The notes under the pieces were generated by a model. It searched no databases. It was not told the origin of the DNA and saw only the letters and a list, made by a program, of their open reading frames with translations. A stretch of DNA of 64,000 nt from Orychophragmus violaceus (lineage: Eukaryota > Streptophyta > Magnoliopsida > Brassicales > Brassicaceae): contig CM058235.1 in the NCBI GenBank assembly GCA_030180135.1, positions 95,351,006 through 95,415,005 on the forward strand. Direction: 5' to 3'. A program made the translations under genes and the position numbers. Position 1 is the stretch's first letter. Each line of letters starts with the position of its first letter. This document shows, piece by piece, positions 1 to 11,233 of this stretch.

Positions 1-3000
1 CATCTCAGCCATACTGACTGACGGGATGGATTATCATGACCGGATGAACCGCATGGAAGGATCCTAAGGCCAAAAAACCACCCTAAATGACGTAAGGTGT
101 GGAATCCCTCGGCCAAAAAAACAAAGGACTAGCATTCTCGTGGACAAAATGACTGACGGGATGGAAACGAACTGACGTGAAGGACTATCTCGGCCATACT
201 GACTGACGGGCTGGATTATCATGACCGGATGACTGGATTATCATGACCGGATTATCAAAACCACCCTAATGACGTAAGGTGTGGAATCCCTGGGCCAAAA
301 TAAAAAAAGACTAGCATTCTCGCGGACAGAATGACTGATGGGATGGAAATGAAATGACGGGAAGGACTATCTCGGCCATACTGACTGACGTGATGGATTA
401 TCCTAACCAGATGCACCGCCGAGAAGGATTCTAAGGCCAAAATGCAAGTTTCCATGACCCAGGAAGATTTGGATCGAGTTTTTTTGAAACTATCATGACC
501 AAAACCCTTAAAATGGGATATAAAAGAGGTCTGGTGAAGAAATTGGTGGAAAACAAATGACCCGAAAAACCCGTCTATACACCGTGGGAAGGTTATAGCC
601 TACCGAGAACCAAGGTTCCATGACCCGAAAAAAATTGACTCGAGTTTTTTTGAAACTATCAAGACCCAAACCTCTCAAATGGATAACAGAGAGGTCTGGT
701 GCAGAAATTGGTGGAAAAAACAATGACGGGATAGGATAAACTGATCCTATCCACCGGGGGAAGGATCCTAAGGCCAAAACCCCCTAATGGACTGACGGGA
801 AGGAATATCTCGGCCATACTGACTGATGGGATGGATTATCATGACCGGATGAACCGCCGGGAAGGATCCTTAGGCCAAAAACCACCCTAAATGACGTAAG
901 GTGTGGAATCCCTCACGGCCAGAATGACTGAAGGGATGGAAACGAACTGACGTGAAGGACTATCTCGGCCATACTGACTGACGGGATGGAAACAAAATGA
1001 CGGGAAGGAATATCTCGGCCATACTGACTGACGGGATGGATTATCCTGACCGGATGCACTGACGGGAAGGATCCTAAGACCAAAAACCACCCAAATGGAC
1101 GTAAGGTGTGGAATCCCTGGGGCAAAACTACCTAGGACTAGCGTTCTCGCAGCCAGAACCACTAACTGGATGGAAACGAGCTGACGGGAAAAACTGTCTC
1201 GGCCATAATGACTGACGGGATGGATTATCCTGACCGGATGCACCGCCGGGAAGGATCCTAAGTCCAAAAACCACCCAAAATGACGTAAGGTGTGGAATCC
1301 CTCGGCCAAAACAAAAAAGACTAGTATTCTCGCGGACAGAATGACTGATGGGATGGAAACGAAATGACGGGAAGGACTATCTCGGCCATACTAACTGACG
1401 TGATGGACTATCTTGACCAGATGCACCGCCGGGAAGGCTTCTAAGGCCAAAATGCAAGTTTCCATGACCCGGGAAGAACTGGATCGAGTTTTTTTTAAAC
1501 TATCACGACCAAAACCCTTAAAATGGGATATAAAAGAGGTCTGGTGAAGAAATTGGTGGAAAACAAATGACCCGAAAAACCCGTATATGCACCGTGGGAA
1601 GGTTATAGCCTACCGAGAACTAAGGTTCCATGACCCGAAAAAATTTACTCGAGTTTTTTTTTTAAACTATCAAGACCCAAACCTCTCAAATGGATAACAA
1701 AGAAGTCTAGTGAAGAAATTGGTGGAAAAAACAATGACGGGATAGGATAAATTGATCCTATCCACCGGGGGAAGGATCCTAAGGCCAAAACCCCCTAATG
1801 GACTGACGGGAAGGAATATCTCGGCCATACTGACTGACGGGCTGGATTATCATGACCGGATGAACCGCCGGGAAGGATCCTAAGGCCAAAAACCACCCTA
1901 AATGACGTAAGGTGTGGAATCCCTCGGCCGACGGGATGGAAACGAACTGACGTGAAGGACTATCTCGACCATACTGACTAACGGGATGGAAACGAACTGA
2001 CGGGAAGGACTATCTCGGCCATACTGACTGACGGGATGGATTATCCTGACCTGATTAACCGACGGGAAGGATCCGAAGACCAAAAACCACCCTAATGACA
2101 TAAGGTGTGGAATCCCTCGGCCAAAATAAAAAAAGACTAGCATTCTCGCGGACAGAATCACTGATGGGATGGAAACGAACTGACGTGAAGGACTATCTCG
2201 GCCATACTGACTAACGGGATGGAAACGAACTGACGGGAAGGACTATCTCGGCCATACTGACTGACGTGATGGATTATCCTGACCATATGCACCGCCGGGA
2301 AGGATTCTAAGGCCAAAATGCAAGTTTCCATGACCCGGGAAGAATTGGATCGAGTTTTTTTGAAACTATCATGACCAAAACCTTTAAAATGGGATATAAA
2401 AGAGGTCTGTTGAAGAAATTGGTGGAAAACAAATGACCCGAAAAACCCGTCTATACACTGTGGGAAGGTTATAGCCTACCGAGAACCAAGGTTCCATGAC
2501 CCGAAAAAATTGACTCGAGTTTTTTTGAAACTATCAAGACCCAAACCTCTCAAATGGATAACAAAGAGGTCTGGTGAAGAAATTGGTGGAGAAAACAATG
2601 ACGGGATAGGATAAACTGATCCTATCCACCAGGGGAAGGATCCTAAGGCCAAAACCCCCTAATGGACTGACGGGCAGGAATATCTCAGCCATACTGACTG
2701 ACGGGATGGATTATCATGACCGGATGAACCGCCGGGAAGGATCCTAAGGCCAAAAAACCACCCTAAATGACGTAAGGTGTGGAATCCCAGGGCCAAAAAA
2801 ACAAAGGACTAGCTTTCTCGCGGACAGAATGACTGACGGGATGGACACGAAATGACGGGAAGGACTATCTCGGCCATACTGACTGACGTGATGGATTATC
2901 CTGACCAGATGCACCGCCGGGAAGGATTCTAAGGCCAAAATGCAAGTTTCCATGACCCAGGAAGAATTGGATCGAGTTTTTTTGAAACTATCATGACCAA

Positions 3001-3575
3001 AACCCTTAAAATAGGATATAAAAGAGGTCTGGTGAAGAAATTGGTGGAAAACAAATGACCCGAAAAACCCGTCTATGCACCGTGGGAAGGTTATAGCCTA
3101 CCGAGAACTAAGGTTCCATGACCCGAAAAAATTTACTCGAGTTTTTTTGAAACTATCAAGACCCAAACCTCTCAAATGGATAACAAAGAAGTCTAGTGAA
3201 GAAATTGGTGGAAAAAACAATGACGGGATAGGATAAACTAATCCTATCCACCGGGGGAAGGATCCTAAGGCCAAAAAACCACCCCTAAATGACGTAAGGT
3301 GTGGAATCCCTCGACCAAAAAAACAAAGGACTAGCATACTCGCGGACAGAATGACTGACGGGATGGAAACGCAATGACGGGAAGGACTATCTCGGCCATA
3401 CTGACTGACGTGATGGATTATCCTGACCGGATGCACCGACGGGAAGGATCCTAAGACCAAAACCCACCCTAATGACGTAAGGTGTGGAATCCCTCGGCCA
3501 AAATAAAAAAGACTAGCATTCTCGCAGACAGAATGACTGATGGGATGGAAACGAAATGACGGGAAGGACTATCTC
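1..3575 (-). repeat. Compound satellite array, reverse orientation
   Basis: This block is tandemly repeated non-coding DNA made of diverged copies of a unit of about 183-184 bp, plus two related units of about 166-180 bp. Recurrent landmarks on this strand are GGTGTGGAATCCCTCGGCC, ACTAGCATTCTCGCGG and CTATCTCGGCCATACTGAC. A 50-bp sub-repeat with the phrase GGCCATACTGACTGACGGGA is locally duplicated. Many short open frames run through it on the minus strand, but they share one repeated peptide phrase and follow monomer periodicity, so I do not call genes. The block ends abruptly at 3575, where a retrotransposon LTR begins inside a satellite phrase. Confidence 0.93.
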
Positions 3576-5485
3576 TGACAAGGCCTATCCCGGCCATAGG
3601 GACGGAACGGATTGCCACTACTTAACCAATTTAACTTGAGGTTCGATTATGAACCTCAAGCCCATTATTTATATACTTAAACGATTTCCATCACTTTCAT
3701 TCATTCAATTCAATTTATATATATAGACTAAGGCAAAAGTAGACATTTTATTAATAATCAAAGGTACCAAATACAATGTAGTTCAAACGCATTATGCTAA
3801 TAAGTATTCGGTCCTAGAACAATGTCTACCCCAACTAACACCACTCGCTTCAAGTCTTGCCCGCGCCTAGGTCCGATCATCATCGTGATCACCTGAAAAC
3901 AACCAAGTTCATAAGATTTCCGAATTCGTTTATAATCATTTTTATGCATCCTAGCAATATACTATATGATCCCATGAACTATACATTATATCGCAATTTC
4001 ATATTAATCCTAAGTTCTAAACATGGGCCGCTCTAATTCCCGTTACACAAACCGCGAACCGCATGCACACTCGGCTCACGGACGTAAGCGTGTGATCGCG
4101 CATTCTCGGCGTACGGTCCATGGTCGGATGCGTGGACTTACGGCCACTTGCGCGTTGTCCACGGTCGTTCAAGCATGCGCGCGCGGATAGTCTCACGGTC
4201 GTGCGCGTACCGGGACGGATGTACCGATCGATCGCGCGCTAGACCTTACGGTCGCGCGGACTGATCAGCGCATGCGTTCTATCCGGCTTGACGTACAACC
4301 GTGCGGCTATGCGTGTCGACGACATGGAACAATCCGCGGTACTTACGCGCGGTCGGTCTTGCGGTACAGGCGCATATCCACGAACGGATGCGACCCGTCG
4401 TGCGAACGGACGCGATCGTTACCGCGGACGGTTATGACCGTTCCTTTGGTCCGCACGGTTTACCGCGGCCAGCGATCGTTTGTGACAGTCCGTGGACCAT
4501 CTGCGATCGCGCGCATCATACACCGGCGAATGGACGAGCGGTTATGCCGAGTGTTCCACAGTCCTTTTTCCCTTGAACCGTTTCACGCTTCTTAGGCCGA
4601 TCGTTTCCTTGGCTTCTCGGTTCTCGGCTTACCGTCCTCTCGACGAGCCGTTAAACCGTTCAAAGCGTTACGATCCCTTGGGCCATATGAGCGCTTGGAA
4701 CCGCGACTAACCGTCAAGCCGTATCACCACGACCAAGGCCTTATGGCCGGTCGTGTAACAAGCAAATGGGCGTGTTCAGAACAAGAAAGAAGAAAGAGTT
4801 TTCCGGCCATAGAACAACCGGCCATGACCGCTAGGACTTTGGCCAAGGCCGAGAAGAAATGGTCCGGACTCTAACCTTAGATGTGGTTGCGGTTTTGCCA
4901 TGAGTAGCTGATGCCTCTCCAGCCATCCTTGCTCCTCTTCTTGCGCTTTAAACCACCACCAAAACTCCTTAAACCGCCGACCTTTCTCCTTGAAATCTGG
5001 CTTCTATCTCTCTCTAAACTCTCGCTTTATGGCCTTCTGCCTTTGGAGAATTCTGAGTGTTTTTGTGCCTTGTAGGCGTGCGCAAAAATGAACAAGGGAA
5101 GGCCTATTTATAGGCTCTTCCATGCGCCAACTACCAAGGGGAGAGAGGTGTGAGTTGTGGACCGAATGGGTGCAACACTTGGTGGTGCCCATTCGCTTGG
5201 TAACCGCTAGTCAGCTAGTGACACTAGCTGACCTAGCTGGCCCAAGAGCTTAACACTCCGGCCAGCTGAGTTGAGCTGGTTGCCAGCTGACCTAGCTGGC
5301 CAGCTGGACTGTTCAGCTCAGCTGAGCTGACTTCCTCATTCCCACACTTAGTTGAGCTCCTTCCAGCTGAGTCTCAGCTCTAAAACGCCTATGGGACACT
5401 TGGTTTAGTCTCTCCAGACTTCCCGTTCATGTTTTCTGGTCCCATGGCCATCCCATCTTCCTTAGGCCGGTTGGGGGATACTACA
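3576..5485 (-). repeat. 3' LTR of the chromovirus, about 1.9 kb
   Basis: The sense LTR starts TGTAGTATCC at 5485, directly after a purine tract, and ends CCTTGTCA at 3576, giving the usual TG...CA ends. It splits the satellite phrase ATCTC|GGCC at 3575/3576. It has two odd parts. The segment around 4000-4720 is very rich in CG dinucleotides, with five CGATCG hexamers at 4225, 4413, 4473, 4504 and 4598. The segment 5210-5385 is packed with AGCT palindromes. Open frames at 4272-4710 are by-products of CG-rich, stop-poor sequence and I do not call them genes. Confidence 0.8.
5210..5385. repeat. AGCT-palindrome cluster inside chromovirus LTR
   Basis: About fifteen AGCT tetramers fall in about 175 bp, mostly as CAGCTGA, TAGCTGG or GAGCTGA. 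Many overlap as short palindromes such as CAGCTCAGCTGAGCTG. The segment lies about 100 bp inside the U3 side of the LTR, where promoter and enhancer elements normally lie. Function is unknown; it could be a transcription-factor site cluster or a simple degenerate repeat. Confidence 0.6.
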
Positions 5486-5732
5486 AGTCTCCCCCCCCTT
5501 GAAATGGATTCGTCCCCGAATCCGCGTAAAGGTTTTTGTACCACTCTGGATAGTCGGCCTTCATCTTATTCTCGGTTTCCCAAGTAATCTCCTTGATCTT
5601 ATTATGGATCCATTCCACTTTGACCATTTGCACCACTTTCTTTCGGGTTGCTTTTTCCATCCTATCTAGGATTCGGAATGGTCGGATTTCGATGGTCAAG
5701 TTTGGCCTAAGTTCTTGGAATCTCAGGTTCAA
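5481..5732 (-). pseudogene. Chromodomain tail of the chromovirus polyprotein (out of frame)
   Basis: This 83-residue open frame carries a chromodomain at about residues 19-62, with the pattern FRILDR, then VKVEWIHNKIKEITWE, then a final acidic/Tyr-Pro segment (ADYP). Chromodomains of this group fuse to the C-terminus of integrase and are thought to steer integration to heterochromatin, which fits the location. It overlaps the upstream pol frame (5707-7376) by 26 bp but lies in a different frame, so a one-base shift separates the two. In an intact element they would be one protein. The stop codon lies within the first bases of the LTR, as is common for such elements. Confidence 0.82.
5487..5500 (-). 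other. Polypurine tract of the chromovirus
   Basis: On the minus strand the sequence AAGGGGGGGGAGAC lies one base before the LTR start TGTAGTATCC. This is the expected plus-strand primer position of an LTR retrotransposon and fixes the LTR boundary. Confidence 0.8.
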
Positions 5733-7376
5733 CCTTGTCTTGATCCCCTAGACATTTGCGCAATTGTGAGACGTGGAACACATTGTGAAACGCGTCCATC
5801 TCACTTGGCAAGTCTAACTTATAGGCGACCGCTCCAACCCGTTCAATGATTCGGAACGGTCCCAAATATCTGGGATCAAGCTTACCACGCTTGGAAACCC
5901 TGGCCCGACCCTTGAAAGTGATCATCTTCAAGTAGACTTGGTCGCCTACTTCGAACTCAATATCCTTCCTTCTCCGGTCTGCATAGCTCTTTTGACGGTC
6001 CTGAGCCTCTTTCATCTTGGCCTTGAGGAATCGGATTCGTTCCGTGGTTTCCTCTATTATGTCTGGTCCAACTATACTTGACTCTCCAACTTCAGTCCAG
6101 CATAGTGGAGTTCGACAAGGCCGTCCATACAAATCCTCATAAGGCGACATTCCGATGCTTGTGTGATAACTGTTGTTATACGCAAACTCGGTCAAGGGTA
6201 GAAACTTCTCCCATGAGTCGCCCCATTCAAGAACACACACCCTTAGCATATCTTCTAGGGTTTGTATGGTCCTTTCGGATTGACCGTCCGTCTGGGGATG
6301 GTAAGCCGTACTCATGTTCACTCTCGTTCCCAGGGCCTTCTGGAAGGCTTGCCAGAAATAAGAAGTAAACCAGACGTCCCGGTCTGAAACTATACTTAAT
6401 GGGATCCCATGAAGTCTCACGATCTCATCAATGTATAACTCAGCCAACTTCCCCACTCCGTCCGTCTTCTTGATGGCCAAGAAGTGGGCGGATTTCGTGA
6501 GCCTATCTACCACAACCCAAATGGCATCTCGCCTGTTCTGGGTCGTAGGCAAACCGGTCACGAAGTCCATAGCTATGTTATCCCATTTCCATTCCGGAAT
6601 GGGAAGACTTTGTAGCAGACCACTCGGGACTTGGCATTCAGCCTTGATTAGCTGACAGGTCGGGCACTTGGCCACCCAATCAGCTACATCACGCTTCATC
6701 GCAACCCAATAATAGTACCGTTTGAGGTCATGGTACATCTTGGTTTGGCAAAGATGAGTCGAGAACTTAGACTGATGAGCCTCTCGTAAGATGACTTCCT
6801 TCAGTTCCCATACGTTTGGCACACAGACTCGGCCATTTACCACAATCGTCCCATTGTTGGAGATTTGGTATTCCGTATGGTTGTTCTCTGCGGCTTTCAC
6901 CAACTCCTCATCTTCCTTCTGAGCAAGCCGGACCTTAGTCAGAATATCTGCTTGGTCTGCTGCCCCTAAGCCAATTGGTTCCTCTCCCATGGTCAATGCA
7001 TTGAGACGCAAGGAGCGGACCATTCCGACCAAGGTCTCTGCATCCCGTTCACTAGCCACCTCGGTCCTTTTCCTACTTAAGGCGTCGGCCACGAGGTTGG
7101 CCTTCCCTGGATGGTAAGTAATGTCCAGATCGTAATCGGCCACTAGTTCCATCCACCTCCTTTGGCGCAGGTTGAGCTCAGGTTGGGTGAACACATACTT
7201 CAGGCTCTTATGGTCTGTAAATAGTTTCACTTTCGCTCCGTAGAGATAAGATCTCAAGATCTTAAGTGCAAAGACTACAGCAGCCATCTCAAGGTCATGA
7301 GTGGGATAGTTCCCTTCATGTTTCCTTAATTGCCTTGAAGCATATGCAATCACTTTCCCTTCTTGCATCAACACAC
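5707..7376 (-). pseudogene. Gypsy pol fragment: RNase H and integrase
   Basis: About 555 residues remain open. Residues 1-100 are the RT/RNase H connection and RNase H (KVIAYASRQL, FTDHKSLKYVF, HPGKANLVADALSRK). Residues 195-240 form the integrase zinc region with H200, H207, C237 and C240. The integrase catalytic triad is visible as D270, D331 and E367, with 35 residues between the last two. A GPFRI/VFHVSQL segment at the C-terminal end is typical of chromoviral integrases. The 5' end is cut by satellite at about 7376 in the phrase VLMQ, so no true start codon exists; the apparent initiator is only a GTG at the junction. The 3' end is frameshifted before the chromodomain. It is dead as a complete polyprotein. 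Confidence 0.9.
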
Positions 7377-8040
7377 GAACTGACGTGAAGGACTATCTCG
7401 GCCATACTGACTGACGGGCTGGATTATCATGACCGGATGAACCGCCGGGAAGGATCCTAAGGCCAAAACCACCCTAAATGACGTAAGGTGTGGAATCCCC
7501 CGGCCAAAACAACAAAGGACTAGCATTCTCGCAGCCAGAATGACTGACGGGATGGAAACGAACTGACGTGAAGGACTATCTCGGCCATACTGACTGACGT
7601 GATAGATTATCCTGACCAGATGCACCGCCGAGAAGGATTCTAAGGCCAAAATGCAAGTTTCCATGACCCAGGAAGAATTGGATCGAGTTTTTTTGAAACT
7701 ATCATGACCAAAACCCTTAAAATGGGATATAAAAGAGGTCTGGTGAAGAAATTGGTGGAAAACAAATGACCCGAAAAACCCGTCTATACACCATGGGAAG
7801 GTCTTCCCGTCAGTTCGTTTCCATCCCGTCAGTCATTCTGGCCGCGAGCATGCTAGTCCTTTGTTGTTTTGGCTGAGGGATTCCACACCTTACGTCATTT
7901 AGGGTGGTTTTTTGGCCTTAGGATCCTTCCCGGCGGTTCATCCGGTCAGGATAATCCATCCCGTCAGTCAGTATGGCCGAGATAGTCCTTCCCGTCAGTT
8001 CGTTTCCATCCCGTTAGTCAGTATGGCCGAGATAGTCCTT

Positions 8041-11000
8041 CACGTCAGTTCGTTTCCATCCCGTCAGTCATTCTGGCCGCGAGAATGCTAGTCCTTTGTT
8101 GTTTTGCCCGAGGGATTCCACACCTTACGTCATTTAGGGTGGTTTTTGGCCTTGGGATCCTTCCTGGCGGTTCATCCGGTCATGATAATACATCCCATCA
8201 GTCAGTATGGCCGAGATATTCCTTCCCGTCAGTCCATTAGGGGGTTTTGGCCTTAGGATCCTTCCCCCGGTGGATAGGATCAGTTTATCCTATCCCGTCA
8301 TTGCTTTTTCCACCAATTTCTGCACCAGACCTCCTTGTCCGCGAGAATGCTAGTCTTTTTTTTATTTTGGCCGAGGGATTCCACACCTTACGTCATTAGG
8401 GTGGTTTTTGGTCTTCGGATCCTTCCCGTCGGTTCATCCGGTCAGGATAATCCATCCCGTCAATCAGTATGGCCGAGATAGTCCTTCCCGTCAGTTCGTT
8501 TCCATCCCGTTAGACAGTATGGCCGAGATAGTCCTTCACGTCAGTTCGTTTCCATCCCGTCAGTCATTCTGGCCGCGAGAATGCTAGTCCTTTGTTGTTT
8601 TGGCCGAGGGATTCCACACCTTACGTCATTTAGGGTGGTTTTTGGCCTTGGGATCCTTCCCGGCGGTTCATCAGGTCATGATAATACATCCCATCAGTCA
8701 GTATGGCCGAGATATTCCTTCCCGTCAGTCCATTAGGGGGTTTTGGCCTTAGGATCCTTCCCCCGGTGGATAGGATCAGTTTATCCTATCCCGTCATTGC
8801 TTTTTCCACCAATTTCTGCACCAGACCTCTTTGTCCGCGAGAATGCTAGTCTTTTTTCATTTTGGCCGAGGGATTCCACACCTTACGTCATTAGGGTGGT
8901 TTTTGGTCTTCGGATCCTTCCCGTCGGTTCATCCGGTCAGGATAATCCATCCCGTCAATCAGTATGGCCGAGATAGTCCTTCCCGTCAGTTCGTTTCCAT
9001 CCCGTTAGTCAGTATGGCCGAGATAGTCCTTCACGTCAGTTCGTTTCCATCCCGTCAGTCATTCTGGCCGCGAGAATGCTAGTCCTTTGTTGTTTTGGCC
9101 GAGGGATTCCACACCTTACGTCATTTAGGGTGGTTTTTGGCCTTAGGATCCTTCCCGGCGGTTCATCCGGTCATGATAATCCAGCCCGTCAGTCAGTATG
9201 GCCGAGATATTCCTTCCCGTCAGTCCATTAGGGGTTTTGGCCTTAGGATCCTTCTCCCGGTGGATAGGATCAGTTTATCCTATCCCGTCATTGTTTTTTC
9301 CACCAATTTCTTCACCAGACCTCTTTGTTATCCATTTAAGAGGTTTAGGTCTTGACAGTTTCAAAAAAACTCGAGTCAATTTTTTCGGGTCATGGAACCT
9401 TGGTTCTCGGTAGGCTATAACCTTCCCACGGTGTATAGACGGGTTTTTCGGGTCATTTGTTTTCCACCAATTTCTTCACCAGACCTCTTTTATATCCCAT
9501 TTTAAGGGTTTTGGTCATGATAGTTTCAAAAAAAACTCGATCCAATTCTTCCTGGGTCATGGAAACTTGCATTTTGGCCTTAGAATCCTTCTCGGCGGTG
9601 CAACTGGTCAGGATAATCCATCACGTCAGTCAGTATGGCCGAGATAGGCCTTCCCGTCATTTCGTTTCCATCCCATCAGTCATTCTGTCCGCGAGAATGC
9701 TAGTCTTTTTTTATTTTGGCCGAGGGGTTCCACACCTTACGTCATTAGGGTGGGTTTTGGTCTTAGGATCCTTCCTGTCGGTGCATTCGGTCAGGATAAT
9801 CCATCCCGTCAGTCAGTATGGCCGAGATAGTCCTTCCCGTCAGTTCGTTTCCATCCCGTTAGTCAGTATGGCCGAGATAGTCCTTCACGTCAGTTCGTTT
9901 CCATCCCGTCAGTCATTCTGGCCGCGAGAATGCTAGTCTTTTTTTATTTTGGCCGAGGGATTCCACACCTTACGTCATTAGGGTGGTTTTTGGCCTTGGG
10001 ATCCTTCCCGGCGGTTCGTCCGGTCATGATAATCCATCCCATCAGTCAGTATGGCCTAGATATTTCGTTCCCGTCAGTCCATTAGGGGGTTTTGGCCTTA
10101 GGATCCTTCCCCCGGTGGATAGGATCAGTTTATCCTATCCCGTCATTGTTTTTTCCAACAATTTCTTCACCAGACCTCTTTGTTATCCAACCGCCGGGAA
10201 GGATCCTAAGGCCAAAACCACCCTAAATGACGTAAGGTGTGGAATCCCTCGGCCAAAACAACAAAGGACTAGCATTCTCGCAGCCAGAATGACTGACGGG
10301 ATGGAAACGAACTGACGTGAAGGACTATCTCGGCCATACTGACTGACGTGATAGATTATCCTGACCAGATGCACCGCCGTGAAGGATTCTAAGGCCAAAA
10401 TGCAAGTTTCCATGACCCAGGAAGAATTGTATCGAGTTTTTTTGAAACTATCATGACCAAAACCCTTAAAATGGGATATAAAAGAGGTCTGGTGAAGAAA
10501 TTGGTGGAAAACAAATGACCCAAAAAACCCGTCTATACACCATGGGAAGTTCTTCCCGTCAGTTCTTTTCGATCCCGTCAGTCATTCTGGCCGCGAGCAT
10601 GCTAGTCCTTTGTTGTTTTGGCTGAGGGATTCCACACCTTACGTCATTTAGGGTGGTTTTTTGGCCTTAGGATCCTTCCCGGCGGTTCATCCGGTCAGGA
10701 TAATCCATCCCGTCAGTCAGTATGGCCGAGATAGTCCTTCCCGTCAGTTCGTTTCCATCCCGTTAGTCAGTATGGCCGAGATAGTCCTTCAGGTCAGTTT
10801 GTTTCCATCCCGTCAGTCATTCTGGCCGCGAGAATGCTAGTCCTTTGTTGTTTTGGCCGAGGGATTCCACACCTTACGTCATTTAGGGTGGTTTTTGGCC
10901 TTGGGATCCTTCCCGGCGGTTCATCCGGTCATGATAATCCATCCCATCAGTCAGTATGGCCGAGATATTCCTTCCCGTCAGTCTATTAGGGGGTTTTTTC

Positions 11001-11233
11001 CTTAGGATCCTTCCCCCGGTGGATAGGATCAGTTTATCCTATCCCGTCATTGCTTTTTCCACCAATTTCTTCACCAGACCTCTTTGTCCGCGAGAATGCT
11101 AGTCTTTTTTTATTTTGGCCGAGGGATTCCACACCTTACGTCATTAGGGTGGTTTTTGGTCTTCGGATCCTTCCCGTCGGTTCATCCGGTCAGGATAATC
11201 CATCCCATCAATCAGTATGGCCGAGATAGTCCT
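8041..11233 (+). repeat. Segmental duplication A, copy 1 (about 3193 bp)
   Basis: This copy is repeated at a constant offset of 3193 bp in the next segment. Matching landmarks include 8831/12024, 9095/12288, 9457/12650, 9983/13176 and 11084/14277. Translations of corresponding frames differ by only zero to three residues, so divergence is well below that between neighbouring satellite units. The left edge is placed where CTTCACGTC (about 8040) first differs from CTTCCCGTC (about 11233) and is approximate. Confidence 0.85.

Larger units (their letters stand above)
3576..7376 (-). mobile_element. 5'-truncated Ty3/gypsy chromovirus (Tekay-like)
   Basis: This is the 3' half of an LTR retrotransposon on the minus strand. 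In sense order it has the end of reverse transcriptase/RNase H, integrase, a frameshifted chromodomain, a purine tract and one LTR. The element breaks off at 7376 inside the RT-RNase H connection and joins satellite directly, so gag, protease and most of RT are gone and no second LTR exists. Chromodomain plus integrase order identifies a chromovirus. The Tekay/Del clade is inferred from the integrase and chromodomain phrasing and is less certain. No target-site duplication can be tested because one end is lost. Confidence 0.88.

Noticed and set aside
255..3460. Many 60-140-codon frames in the left satellite
   Set aside because: They repeat one peptide phrase with the satellite period, start at arbitrary codons and appear wherever the unit appears, in both orientations.
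4272..4710. Overlapping frames in the CG-rich LTR
   Set aside because: Three overlapping frames on one strand with odd composition; CG-rich DNA has few stops. No family resemblance and no homologous frame elsewhere in the window.
6078..6655. Plus-strand frames opposite chromovirus integrase
   Set aside because: They are antisense shadows of a confident integrase coding region.
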